A DNA stretch of 64,000 nucleotides from Selenomonadaceae bacterium (GCA_017527075.1 JAFXQM010000005.1:1-64000); one strand, 5' to 3'; numbered from the stretch's first letter, positions 9,056 to 16,904 are shown. The notes: a model not told the origin generated them from the letters alone. Numbers and translations: made by a program.

Positions 9056-9481
9056 TCAATCTGAGCGACGCGAACCGCGCCCGCCGCGCTTGGAGTCGGT
9101 TTTGCGCTTGAGGTCCGTCAATCGCTCGTCGCTGTCCTTGAGGAACTTCGACAGCTTATCTTCAAATGAGGCGGACAGTTGCCTTTGCTGTGGTCTGCGA
9201 AAGTCTCCGCGCCTTTGCCTGAAAGGTTGCCCTTCAGATTCGGGCGGCTTTGCCTTTGCCTGCTTCAACGACAGCGCGATTTTGTTGCCGTCGATGTTGA
9301 CGACTTTGACTTGAACGGTGTCGCCCTCGCTGATGAAGTCGTGCACGTCGTTGACATAGACGTCGGCGATCTCCGAGATGTGAATCAGCCCGACCTTCCC
9401 TTCTTCCAGCTCCACGAAGGCTCCGAAGTTCGTGATTCGCGTGACTTTGCCTTCCACAATGCTGCCTGCTTCCATTGCCAA
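9056..9481 (-). CDS. S1-domain RNA-binding protein (YabR-like)
   Basis: A 141-residue protein with one S1/OB-fold domain (residues 3-75): GSIVEGKVTRITNFGAFVEL, GLIHISEIAD and VKVVNIDGNKIALSLKQA. The rest is a basic, Arg/Gln/Ser-rich tail that probably binds RNA. Same position as B. subtilis yabR (divIC-yabR-...-tilS). The start is a TTG at 9481, 9-10 nt from GGGAGG; an ATG two codons in is the alternative. Function in the family is poorly defined (ribosome- or mRNA-associated). Confidence 0.87.
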   Translation of the reverse strand: MAMEAGSIVEGKVTRITNFGAFVELEEGKVGLIHISEIADVYVNDVHDFISEGDTVQVKVVNIDGNKIALSLKQAKAKPPESEGQPFRQRRGDFRRPQQRQLSASFEDKLSKFLKDSDERLTDLKRKTDSKRGGRGSRRSD

Positions 9482-9504
9482 AATACCTGTCCTCCCTTTT
9501 TTCC

Positions 9505-9583
9505 AATTAGGAATGAGGAATTAGGAATGAGGAATTATTTCGGCGTCACAATTCCTAATTTCTAATTCCTAATTCCTAATTAA
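9505..9583. repeat. Heptamer repeat A1 (GGAATTA type), inverted
   Basis: Head-to-tail heptamers AATTAGGAATGAGGAATTAG on the left and their complement CCTAATTTCTAATTCC on the right form an inverted repeat of roughly 30 bp per arm. It fills the gap between divIC and the S1 gene and contains the divIC stop codon. Other members: 25240-25278, 27889-27935, 49125-49157, 62205-62251. Confidence 0.85.
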
Positions 9584-9858
9584 TTTCGCGTCGCCTGATA
9601 GGGCATCTCGCCTTCTTTGGCAAGTCCCAAATCCTCGCGCGCCAATTTTTCAATGTTGTTGATGTCTTGCAGTGCGGCGAGCTCCTTGCGCAACTTTTCG
9701 TTCGTCGCCTTTGCCTTCTCCAACCTTTTATCGGCGATTCGTTGACTTTCGCTGACGTGTGCCAAGTGAACCTGTTGAGAAATTAAAACCGTCGAGAAGT
9801 AAGCAATCATCGCGAACATCACCAACGCAAACCAGTTAAACCCACTTCTTTTTCGCAT
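9580..9858 (-). CDS. divIC: Septum formation initiator DivIC/FtsB family
   Basis: A 92-residue bitopic membrane protein: short basic N-terminus MRKRSG, one TM helix (residues 9-28), then a coiled coil (residues 35-70, HVSESQRIADKRLEKAKA) and the family ending IEKLAREDLGLAKEGE. It belongs to the FtsL-FtsB-FtsQ/DivIC-DivIB divisome complex. Its place upstream of the S1 gene and tilS is the standard Bacillota order. Its stop codon lies inside the heptamer repeat. Confidence 0.9.
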   Translation of the reverse strand: MRKRSGFNWFALVMFAMIAYFSTVLISQQVHLAHVSESQRIADKRLEKAKATNEKLRKELAALQDINNIEKLAREDLGLAKEGEMPYQATRN

Positions 9859-9915
9859 TGCGCTGCCTCCTCAGCTTTTTTATATAATAACAGTTAGGGT
9901 GTTCTTTCGCAAGTT

Positions 9916-11019
9916 TCAGTTTTCGGCGTAGACAATTCCTTTCCTGAAGTCCGCCGTCTTAAAAATATTCGGGTCATAGATGAAAACCATGTAACCCGCG
10001 CTCGTCGAAGTTTTGTAGCCGAAGGTCTGAAAGATTGACTTGACCTTAACCAAATCGTCGGAATTATGATAAGTGCAAACGGAGGCTCGGACTTTGTTGT
10101 TCGTCAGAATTTTTTCCGCGCCGCGCAAAGCTTTCGGCTCGGCTCCTTCCACGTCCATTTTGAGGAAAATTTTTTTGCCGCGCAGGTCGGGCAACGCGTC
10201 GTCTATTGCGATGGACACCCTCCCCGTTTTATCTGAAACAAAGCGCGGAATAATTTCAACTTTGTCGCGATAATCTTTGAACGTCTGACGAAGCGGCTCA
10301 TGCCATTTTTCCGTCGGCTCGAACAGATATATTTTGGAGCAAAGGTCGACATACTTGAGCGCGAAATTTCCTTCGGCGACTCCCGCGTCGATTATGATGT
10401 CGCCCGCTTGAACTTTGTGCTCGTCCGTCACGTAAAGATGAGGCGAGGTCGGCAACTGCTCGGTCAAAAGATTTACAACGAACCTCTCGCCTTCTTGAAC
10501 GCGGAAGTCATGATTTTTGGGATAATACAGCCTGCGCCACTCGCCGCCGATTGTTTGGAGATGGACGTAAGGCAAGTCGCAAACCTCGTCGAAGAAAACT
10601 CTGCTCAAAGTGTAGTAAGGAATGTGCTGATTAAAAACGGAGAGCTCGTGCGTCTTCCACCACTCCAGCGTCTCTTGAATCGCGGGGTCGGCGAAGTCTT
10701 CATATTTTTTTGTCATGAACTGCTTCAACAGCCAGAGATCACTTTTGAATTGCTCGCGCTTGCCAATTCCCAACTCAATCATGCGCGGAAGAATTTCGGC
10801 AAAGTCATTTCCATCGCAGGTGTAAATCGCCACGTCCCATGACAAATTTTCTATTTCGGTCAGCGGATAAATCGGATAGCCCTCGTGTGAAGTTTCTTTC
10901 TCATTCAAATCGAAAGTGATAATGCCTGCGACATCACAGCCGAGCTTCGTGGCCATGGAGCAAGCAACGTAAAAAAAATATTCGGGAGCGTGCGGGAATT
11001 TGAGAATCACAATTTTCAT
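9916..11019 (-). CDS. FkbM-family methyltransferase
   Basis: A 367-residue protein. Residues about 205-320 form the SAM-dependent FkbM domain: IIIDAGVAEGNFALKY (motif I), IYLFEPTEKW, and KKIFLKMDVEGAEPKALRG, the hallmark of the family. The first 200 residues are a separate domain beginning MKIVILKFPHAPEYFFYV that I do not recognise; it has the look of a small Rossmann-like domain. FkbM proteins O-methylate sugars or other small acceptors, often in glycan clusters. It is monocistronic here, downstream (on its strand) of no other gene. Acceptor unknown. Confidence 0.85.
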   Translation of the reverse strand: MKIVILKFPHAPEYFFYVACSMATKLGCDVAGIITFDLNEKETSHEGYPIYPLTEIENLSWDVAIYTCDGNDFAEILPRMIELGIGKREQFKSDLWLLKQFMTKKYEDFADPAIQETLEWWKTHELSVFNQHIPYYTLSRVFFDEVCDLPYVHLQTIGGEWRRLYYPKNHDFRVQEGERFVVNLLTEQLPTSPHLYVTDEHKVQAGDIIIDAGVAEGNFALKYVDLCSKIYLFEPTEKWHEPLRQTFKDYRDKVEIIPRFVSDKTGRVSIAIDDALPDLRGKKIFLKMDVEGAEPKALRGAEKILTNNKVRASVCTYHNSDDLVKVKSIFQTFGYKTSTSAGYMVFIYDPNIFKTADFRKGIVYAEN

Positions 11020-11088
11020 TTAATCAGCTGTCTCCTCGGCGCGAAAATTTTCAATGGTATTTCCACGGGCTTTGCAACATTTCCTGCC

Positions 11089-11117
11089 TTGACAAGGAAA
11101 ATCGTTAAGGTTATTAT
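11089..11117 (+). promoter_or_regulatory. Sigma-70 promoter of the 11145 gene
   Basis: TTGACA (11089-11094), 17-nt spacer, TATTAT (11112-11117). A GGAGG site follows about 15 nt later, immediately before the ATG at 11145. Confidence 0.8.
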
Positions 11118-11144
11118 CGCAAAAAAGTTTTTGGAGGTAGTGTA

Positions 11145-12113
11145 ATGAAATTCTTCAAGAAAAATTCTCTGCGCAAGTTTGCGGCGGTTGCGGCGGTGAG
11201 CAGTGCGTTCCTCTTCGGCGGCACGGTTGACGCGGCGACGACCGAGGACGCGGGCATGGCTGCCTTCCGCGAAGCTTACATGGGGCAACTGGCAACCGAG
11301 CGCGCCGTCGACCAAGACCTCACGCTTATCTCGACAAATTTTCATCTCGACATGGATTCAAAGGCGCAAGTCTTCGACGACGGTGTCATGAGGATGAGCG
11401 GCAATTTGTCGTGGACATACACGAACCTGAAGAAAAATTATTCGACGAACAGCAACATTCCTTTTTACATTGAACAAGTCGGCAACGAGATGACTCTTTA
11501 CGTTCAGCGGCGCGGCAAGTGGAGCAAAATGATTTTGCCGGGGCTGCCCGCGGGTATCGCCACGCTTTGGAAATCTTCGGGTCAAAGTTTCGTCAGAGAA
11601 AATATTGAGGCCGTAAAAAAAGTTGAAGTCCTCAAAGACACACCCGACCTGCGAATCATGAACGTTACGCTTGATGGTCCGAAAGTCGCCGCGCTCTTGG
11701 AGAAGAACAGCCAAGCATCCTTCGCGGGGCTGTCGGGCGCGGCACTCGCCGAGCAAAAAGAAATCCTTCAGAGATGGCTGGCGGCCATTAGTGCGAACGA
11801 CATCACCTTCGCGTGGACGGTCAACAAGCCGAGCTGGACGACGGTCACCGCCGCCTTTGACTTGACGAACATCATGCGCGCTTACTCCATTTACGTCCTC
11901 AACGAAGCTGCCGCCGGGCGCGTCGTCCTCACCGACGAGGAACGCGACCTTCTCGACGCCATGGGCTATTACAGCGAGTTGCACTCCTACACCACTTACG
12001 TTTCGCCCAAGACCAATAAGGTCAACGTGCCGCCCGATTTGGATAAGGCTCCCGAAAACGATAACTCACTCAACGACATTTTTTACGAGATGACAACCGT
12101 CGTCGAGAAATAA
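11145..12113 (+). CDS. Secreted protein of unknown function
   Basis: A 322-residue exported protein that I cannot place. Residues 1-31 are a signal peptide (basic start KFFKKNSLRK, hydrophobic core, cleavage after VDA). The mature part shows strand-rich segments (FHLDMDSKAQVFDDGVMRMSG, then FYIEQVGNEMTLYVQRRGKW) and a helical middle with LLEKNSQASFAGLSG. The overall pattern, substrate-free beta strands after a signal peptide, recalls LolA/LppX-type lipid-binding folds, but there is no lipobox and I see no diagnostic motif. It has its own strong promoter and is followed by a double hairpin. Confidence 0.6.
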   Translation: MKFFKKNSLRKFAAVAAVSSAFLFGGTVDAATTEDAGMAAFREAYMGQLATERAVDQDLTLISTNFHLDMDSKAQVFDDGVMRMSGNLSWTYTNLKKNYSTNSNIPFYIEQVGNEMTLYVQRRGKWSKMILPGLPAGIATLWKSSGQSFVRENIEAVKKVEVLKDTPDLRIMNVTLDGPKVAALLEKNSQASFAGLSGAALAEQKEILQRWLAAISANDITFAWTVNKPSWTTVTAAFDLTNIMRAYSIYVLNEAAAGRVVLTDEERDLLDAMGYYSELHSYTTYVSPKTNKVNVPPDLDKAPENDNSLNDIFYEMTTVVEK

Positions 12114-12131
12114 ATTTCAGCTGAATAAATT

Positions 12132-12228
12132 GCGGGCGTCGTCGCCGGATGACGTTCGCGAGGCATCAAACGAACCGCAGGCAAGGGCTTTGCGCCTCGG
12201 AAGGTTCGTCGGGTGCCTTTTATTTTTT
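12132..12228 (+). promoter_or_regulatory. Double hairpin with T run before the EamA gene
   Basis: First stem GCGGGCGTCGTC / GATGACGTTCGC (12132-12159, 12 bp with wobbles). Second stem AGGCATCAAACGAACC / GGTTCGTCGGGTGCCT (12161-12218) encloses a small inner hairpin AGGC/GCCT and runs into TTTTATTTTTT. It can be read as the terminator of the upstream secreted-protein gene, or as an attenuator leader of the transporter gene that starts 13 bp later. No known riboswitch consensus is recognisable. Confidence 0.6.
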
Positions 12229-12240
12229 GGAGGGGTCGAA

Positions 12241-12663
12241 ATGGTTTTTCTGCCGATAACACTCGCCGTCGCCGCCAACGTTTTTTATCACGTGGCGAGC
12301 AAATCCATTCCCGCCGAACAAAATGCTTTCATGGGTTTGGTCGTCAATTACGCAACGGCATTGGCGGCGAGCGCGATTTTATTTTTCCTCACGCCGCACG
12401 AAAAAATTTTTGTCGAGGCAGCGCGGAGCAATTGGGCGTGCATTTTGATGGGCTTGTCGATAACGGGCGTGGAAGTCGGCTTCGTGATGATTTATCGGGC
12501 GGGCGGCGAGCTGTCGACGGCGTCGCTGGTCGTGAACATTTCAATCGCGCTGGTCATGCTCTTCGTCGGAGGATTTTTTTATCACGAGCAAATTTCAGCG
12601 CGGAAAATTTTCGGGGCGGCTCTGTGCATGGCGGGCGTCGTTCTCCTGTCGCTGAAGGAATAA
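12241..12663 (+). CDS. EamA/DMT-type four-helix membrane protein
   Basis: A 140-residue integral membrane protein with four hydrophobic helices (about residues 1-17, 28-49, 63-82 and 88-140 including a re-entrant stretch). The C-terminal GGFFYHEQISARKIFGAALCMAGVVLL is typical of the EamA half-unit of drug/metabolite transporters, similar in size to small multidrug resistance proteins. I chose the ATG at 12241 behind GGAGGGG rather than the longer open frame from 12130, because that extension runs through the hairpins. It probably works as a dimer; substrate unknown. A decayed partial copy follows directly. Confidence 0.75.
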   Translation: MVFLPITLAVAANVFYHVASKSIPAEQNAFMGLVVNYATALAASAILFFLTPHEKIFVEAARSNWACILMGLSITGVEVGFVMIYRAGGELSTASLVVNISIALVMLFVGGFFYHEQISARKIFGAALCMAGVVLLSLKE

Positions 12664-12673
12664 AGTTTCGCGC

Positions 12674-12875
12674 GAAAAATTTTTTGTCGAGGCGGAGGAA
12701 AATTTATCGGGCGGGCGGCGAGCTGTCGACGGCGTCGCCGGTCGTGAACATTTTAATCGCGCCGGTCATGCTCTTCGTCGGAGGATTTTTTTATCACGAG
12801 CAAATTTCAGCGCGAAAAATTTTCGGGGCGGCTTTGTGCATGGCGGGCGTCGCTCTCCTGTCACTGAAGGATTAA
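12674..12875 (+). pseudogene. Partial duplicate of the EamA gene
   Basis: 12706-12875 repeats the 3' end of the preceding gene (12494-12663) almost base for base: IYRAGGELSTAS, GGFFYHEQISARKIFGAAL and ending LLSLKD versus LLSLKE. Just before it, 12674-12695 repeats the segment around 12403-12421, so a stretch of roughly 70 bp was deleted inside the copy. There is no ribosome site or start codon for it. It is a tandem duplication scar, not a working gene. Confidence 0.85.
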
Positions 12876-12924
12876 CTTCGCGTGCGGCGAATTATAAAAA
12901 AAAATTTTCCGAGGAGAGATTGAA

Positions 12925-13242
12925 ATGAAGTACATCAACGTGATTGACGCCAAAGACCAATTCTCCTACTTGGTGAACTTGCTCTGCGACCCTCAAGAAG
13001 AAGTTTATCTTACGCTCGGCGGCAAACCGATTATCAAGATGACTCCCATCACGGAGAACCTGCCGCGTGTCGAAGAAAAAAATCCCGCGCTCAATCCCGA
13101 ACACAAGTCCGAACACAAGCCTGACCCGCGCCGTGTCTTCGGTATCGCCAAGGGTACGTTCACTTTTGACGATGAACTTTTCGACGCGCTGGATGCCGAA
13201 ATTTGGAGAGAAGTTGCTGACAGCTACGAGGTGAAAAGATGA
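12925..13242 (+). CDS. Antitoxin, Phd/YefM-like
   Basis: A 105-residue protein whose first 50 residues (MKYINVIDAKDQFSYLVNLL, then VYLTLGGKPIIKMTPI) fit the Phd/YefM DNA-binding antitoxin fold. The C-terminal half is charged and probably disordered until it binds the toxin (residues 60-105, ending IWREVADSYEVKR). GAGGAGAG precedes the ATG. Its stop overlaps the start of the PIN-domain gene by 4 nt (ATGA), the normal layout for translationally coupled type II toxin-antitoxin pairs. Such antitoxins usually repress their own promoter; a TATAAA-like -10 lies near 12893. Confidence 0.82.
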   Translation: MKYINVIDAKDQFSYLVNLLCDPQEEVYLTLGGKPIIKMTPITENLPRVEEKNPALNPEHKSEHKPDPRRVFGIAKGTFTFDDELFDALDAEIWREVADSYEVKR

Positions 13243-13643
13243 AAATTTTACTCGACACTCATATCTTGATTTGGTTTTTTGGCGGTGACGAACAACTTTC
13301 AGCCAAGGCTCGTGAAATCATCGCGGACAGTGCAAACAAGATTTACTACAGCATTTTGTCTGTTTGGGAAGTCGAGATTAAGCACGCGGCTCGTCCTGAT
13401 AGACTTTCCATGACCGGCGAACGTTTCTTGAACCACTGCGAAAGGCTCGGCTTTACTCAAGTTCCTGTCGATGTCGAACACGTCTTGGAAGTAAAAAATT
13501 TGACGCGCAAGGAAAACACTCCGCCTCATCACGACCCGTTCGACAGGCTCATGATTTGTCAGGCGATTGTCGAGAATATGATTTTCATGACGCACGACGC
13601 GAGAATCGCCGAGTACGTGACCGATTCGATTTACAAAGTTTGA
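13239..13643 (+). CDS. PIN-domain toxin (VapC-like)
   Basis: A 134-residue PIN-domain ribonuclease. The acidic metal-binding residues are visible: Asp in MKILLDTHILIWFF, Glu in SILSVWEVEIKH near residue 45, Asp in HHDPFDRLMICQAI near residue 100, and Asp in FMTHDARIAEY near 120. The sequence LLDTHILIW plus HDPFDRL is characteristic of the VapC subgroup that pairs with Phd-like antitoxins. Proteins of this group cleave tRNA or rRNA when freed from the antitoxin. Target unknown here. Confidence 0.9.
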   Translation: MKILLDTHILIWFFGGDEQLSAKAREIIADSANKIYYSILSVWEVEIKHAARPDRLSMTGERFLNHCERLGFTQVPVDVEHVLEVKNLTRKENTPPHHDPFDRLMICQAIVENMIFMTHDARIAEYVTDSIYKV

Positions 13644-13712
13644 AAACTTCAGCGCGGGACGGCCGCGCCTTTTTTGTTTCTGCAGGATTTTTTTACGGCG
13701 GGCGCGAAAATT

Positions 13713-13772
13713 TAGCTGTCAGCTTTCAGGCAAAAATTTCTAACAGCTAAAAGCTAACCGCTAACAGCTAAA
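13713..13772. repeat. Heptamer repeat B1 (AGCTGAT / CTAACAG type)
   Basis: TTAGCTGTCAGCTTTCAG on the left faces CTAACAGCTAAAAGC and CTAACCGCTAACAGCTAA on the right, an imperfect inverted repeat of 7-nt units. It fills the space before the TRAP gene and ends 15 bp before its start. Other members: 26569-26628, 28478-28552, 44829-44887, 47403-47475. Confidence 0.85.
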
Positions 13773-13787
13773 AAGAGGTGAGACACG

Positions 13788-15713
13788 TTGACTGAACGAA
13801 AAGAAATGACCGCCGCAGAAGTTTTGAAGAAGTACGACAGCGAATCGAACACAATGGAATACACGGGCGTCATGGCAAAAATAATTTCCGCCATCGCCAT
13901 CAGCTTTTCCGTCTTCCAAATTTACACCGCGAGCTTCGGGCTCCTCGACGCACAAATTCAACGCGCCATTCATCTCGGCTTCGGATTGTGTCTGTCGTTC
14001 CTGCTCTACCCGACGAAAAAATCTTGGCGGCGAGATAAACTTCATCCGCTCGATGCAATCTTGGCTCTCCTCGGCGCGGCGGCTCCCGCTTACATTGTCA
14101 TCAATTACAAAGAACTCATCTTGCGGGCGGCGTTGCCCACTTCCACCGATGTTTTAATCGGCGCGCTCGGAATCATTTTGGTAATCGAAGCTGCGCGGCG
14201 TGTCGTCGGAATCCCGATGGTCTGCGTCGTTTTATTTTTTATTACTTACGCGTTCGCCGGTCCGTACATGCCGGGGCTCTTGGCTCACCGCGGGCTGACC
14301 GTCGATTATTTTGTCAGCCACGTTTACTTCACGACCGAAGGCATTTTCGGAATCCCGCTCGGAGTTTCGTCGACGTTTATCTTCCTGTTCATTTTGTTCG
14401 GCGCGTACTTGGAGGGCACGGGGCTCGGAAAATTTTTTATCGACGTGGCGAACTCAATCGCGGGCTGGGCGAGTGGCGGTCCCGCGAAGGTCGCCGTCCT
14501 GTCGAGTGGCTTGATGGGAACTGTCAGCGGCTCGTCGGTCGCCAACGTCGTCGGCACCGGCTCATTGACCATTCCCATGATGAAAAAGCTCGGTTACCAC
14601 AAAGACTTCGCGGGCGCGGTCGAGGCGGCGGCCTCCACGGGCGGACAGCTCATGCCTCCCGTCATGGGCGCGGCTGCCTTCCTCATGGCGGAATTCGTCG
14701 GCGTCCCTTACGTCGAAATCGTCAAGGCGGCCGTCATTCCCGCGGCGTTGTATTTTATCGGCGTGTGGCTCGGCGTTCACTTCGAGGCAAAACGAAATGA
14801 TTTGAAAGGTCTTCCGCGCTCCGAACTCCCGAAGCTCTCCGAACTTTTGAAAACGCGCGGGCACTTGGCAATCCCTCTGCTCGTCATCGTTTATCTTCTC
14901 GTCAGCGGATACACTCCAATGCGCGCGGCTCTCGTCGCAATCATCTTATCGATTTTGGTTTCGGCAATAAAAAAATCCACGCGCATGTCCCCCGCCGCAA
15001 TCGTCAAAGGTTTGGAGACGGGCGCGCGAAATGTTTTGGGCGTGTTGGTCGCCTGCGCGGCCGCAGGAATAATTATCGGGGTCGTGACCAAGACGGGCGT
15101 CGGGCTCAAGCTCGCGTCGGCTCTTTTGGATTTGTCGGGCGGGCTGGTCTTGCCGAGCATGTTCTTGACCATGATAACCGCGATACTCCTGGGCATGGGC
15201 GTGCCCACCACCGCCAATTACGTCATCACCTCGACAATCGCCGCGCCTGCGCTGATTCAAATGGGCGTGCCGATTTTGGCGGCGCACATGTTCGTTTTCT
15301 ATTTCGGAATCATCGCGGACGTCACTCCGCCCGTGGCACTTGCGGCTTACGCGGGCTCAGGCATTTCGGGCGGCAACGCGTTGCGCACGGGCATCAACGC
15401 CTCGAAGCTGGCAATCGCCGCGTTCATCATCCCGTATATGTTCGTCCTCAATCCCGAACTCATTTTAATGCACGGCGTAACTTTGAATCTCGGACTGTCG
15501 TTGCTCACGGCTCTCGTCGGAATGGTCGCGCTCAGCTCCTCGCTTATCGGTTACCTCGCCGCGCCGCTCAAAAATTTTGAACGATTAATCCTCGGCGCGG
15601 GCGGGCTCATGATGATTAAGCCGGGGCTCGTCACCGACATTGCGGGCGTCGCGATTTTCGCCGCGATTCTTTTTCTTCAGCTCAAAAAAAAATCTGACAG
15701 CCGAAAGAGTTGA
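13788..15713 (+). CDS. TRAP transporter, fused 4TM/12TM permease (TAXI type)
   Basis: A 641-residue polytopic membrane protein fusing the small (4 TM) and large (12 TM) permease subunits of a tripartite ATP-independent transporter. Characteristic pieces: GGPAKVAVLSSGLMGTVSGS and ASTGGQLMPPVMGAAAFLM in the DctM-like part, GMGVPTTANYVITSTIAAPA, and ADVTPPVALAAYAGSGIS. Such fusions normally work with a TAXI-type periplasmic binding protein, often for dicarboxylates or related acids; no binding-protein gene is present next to it. TTG start behind AGAGGTGAG. The stop codon lies at the edge of a dispersed structured repeat. Confidence 0.92.
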   Translation: MTERKEMTAAEVLKKYDSESNTMEYTGVMAKIISAIAISFSVFQIYTASFGLLDAQIQRAIHLGFGLCLSFLLYPTKKSWRRDKLHPLDAILALLGAAAPAYIVINYKELILRAALPTSTDVLIGALGIILVIEAARRVVGIPMVCVVLFFITYAFAGPYMPGLLAHRGLTVDYFVSHVYFTTEGIFGIPLGVSSTFIFLFILFGAYLEGTGLGKFFIDVANSIAGWASGGPAKVAVLSSGLMGTVSGSSVANVVGTGSLTIPMMKKLGYHKDFAGAVEAAASTGGQLMPPVMGAAAFLMAEFVGVPYVEIVKAAVIPAALYFIGVWLGVHFEAKRNDLKGLPRSELPKLSELLKTRGHLAIPLLVIVYLLVSGYTPMRAALVAIILSILVSAIKKSTRMSPAAIVKGLETGARNVLGVLVACAAAGIIIGVVTKTGVGLKLASALLDLSGGLVLPSMFLTMITAILLGMGVPTTANYVITSTIAAPALIQMGVPILAAHMFVFYFGIIADVTPPVALAAYAGSGISGGNALRTGINASKLAIAAFIIPYMFVLNPELILMHGVTLNLGLSLLTALVGMVALSSSLIGYLAAPLKNFERLILGAGGLMMIKPGLVTDIAGVAIFAAILFLQLKKKSDSRKS

Positions 15714-15890
15714 GGCCGTCCCGGATGGACGGCCCCGCCCGCGTAATGAGCGTGACGCGAATTCAGCGGGCACGACGAACCGCGGGTAATCTTAACCTCC
15801 GAATCACGAACGAGCAGCCGCCCCCGCGAGGCGTCCTTTCTCTTTGCAACTTTCTCTTTGGACAAGCAAAGAGAAAGTTGATTCAAAAAA
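15709..15890 (+). repeat. Structured dispersed repeat C1, forward
   Basis: Parts in order: hairpin GGCCGTCC-CGGA-TGGACGGCC; variable GC-rich hairpin; core with CGCGGGTAATCTTAACCTCC and GCCCCCGCGAGGCGTCC; terminal hairpin ACTTTCTCTTTG / CAAAGAGAAAGT. The terminal arm also pairs with an upstream copy CTTTCTCTTTG. Three more copies occur at 30995-31170, 51127-51315 (reverse) and 54010-54186. The stop codon of the TRAP gene falls in its first bases. Confidence 0.85.
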
Positions 15891-15940
15891 ATAAAAGTCA
15901 TTCATCAGCCCGACAAGCACGACGACCACTCCCTTTTCTG

Positions 15941-15969
15941 TTGACGCGAAAAATTTTTCTTGATAATCT
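15941..15969 (+). promoter_or_regulatory. Possible promoter of the GH25-like gene
   Basis: TTGACG (15941-15946) followed at 17 nt by TAATCT, or at 15 nt by GATAAT. The remaining 15890-15999 gap holds nothing else but an AAGGAGG ribosome site. Confidence 0.45.
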
Positions 15970-15999
15970 TACCGCAGATTTTTTTAAGGAGGAATTGTT

Positions 16000-16863
16000 A
16001 TGCGCGGAGTAGACGTTTCAATTTTCAACGAGAATATCGACTGGCAAGCTCTCAAGGCGGCGGGCATTGACTTCGCCATCTGCAGGACGGGCTACGGCAA
16101 ATCGAACTTCGACGAAAACTTCCAACACAACGTCGAGGAGGCTCACAAGGCGGGACTCATTTGCGGGGCGTATCACTATTCCTACGCGCTCACGCCCGCC
16201 GACGCAATCCAAGAGGCAAATTTCTGCAAGGGAATCATCGAACGCGCCGGCGTCCTCTTGGAGCTGCCCGTTTGGTTTAACATGGGCGACGGCGACAAAT
16301 ACAAGGAACGCCACGGCTTCGACTTCAGCCGCCGCAACGTCACTGCCATCTGCAAAGCTTTCCTCGACTCAATCAAGCCGCTCAACTGCGGGGTCTTCGC
16401 GAATCTCTCTTGGCTCGAAGAATTCATCGACTGGCAATCGCTCGGCTGTGAAATTTGGTCGGCGCAGTGGAACTCCGAGGACAACTTCAAAGGACGCATG
16501 TGGCAATTCACCGACGCGCTGACTGTCGGCGGACAAACTTTCAACGGAAATATTTTGTACGAGGCGGGCGCGCAAGCTGTGCTCGGTCAATCGACGGCGA
16601 CCGCTGCTCCCGCTCAGCCGACGCCGCAATCAACCTCCGCTCTGATTCAAAACATTTTGGCGAATCACTCCAAGGACGACGCGCAAGCCGAAGCTCCCGC
16701 TCAGCCCGCGCCCAAACCCCCGTCCGCAAATTCTTCCGCCGCAATCAACAGCATCCTCTCCAACATTCGTCCTCAGGCGGGCGCAACCAAATCTGCCGAC
16801 GCTCAACCTTCCGCCTCTGACAAAATCAAAAATATCCTCGCCAACGCCCGCAACAAAAAATAA
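16000..16863 (+). CDS. GH25 lysozyme-like protein with lost catalytic residues
   Basis: Residues 1-190 match the GH25 muramidase fold (GVDVSIFNENIDWQALKAAG, then FAICRTGYG and GAYHYSYALTPADA). The family's catalytic DxE should sit in the LPVWxDxED segment; here it reads LPVWFNMGDGDKY, so Asp is Asn and Glu is Gly. The later Asp-containing strand is also replaced (FNGNILY). There is no signal peptide. The C-terminal 75 residues are Ala/Pro/Gln-rich with three spaced helices sharing the pattern IxxILxN (LIQNILANHS, INSILSNIRP, IKNILANARN). It is probably a non-enzymatic, cytoplasmic or non-classically exported glycan-binding relative; function unknown. AAGGAGG precedes the ATG. Confidence 0.85.
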   Translation: MRGVDVSIFNENIDWQALKAAGIDFAICRTGYGKSNFDENFQHNVEEAHKAGLICGAYHYSYALTPADAIQEANFCKGIIERAGVLLELPVWFNMGDGDKYKERHGFDFSRRNVTAICKAFLDSIKPLNCGVFANLSWLEEFIDWQSLGCEIWSAQWNSEDNFKGRMWQFTDALTVGGQTFNGNILYEAGAQAVLGQSTATAAPAQPTPQSTSALIQNILANHSKDDAQAEAPAQPAPKPPSANSSAAINSILSNIRPQAGATKSADAQPSASDKIKNILANARNKK

Positions 16864-16904
16864 TCGTGCGCAACTTTGTTATCGTCCCATGTCAATTTTA
16901 TTGG

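Noticed and set aside
12130..12240. Upstream extension of the EamA protein
   Set aside because: The extension lies in two stable hairpins and its translation resembles no membrane protein; a good ribosome site precedes the later ATG.
15709..15890. Repeat C1 as an insertion sequence or MITE
   Set aside because: No terminal inverted repeats joining both ends and no target duplication seen; the ends are unrelated hairpins.
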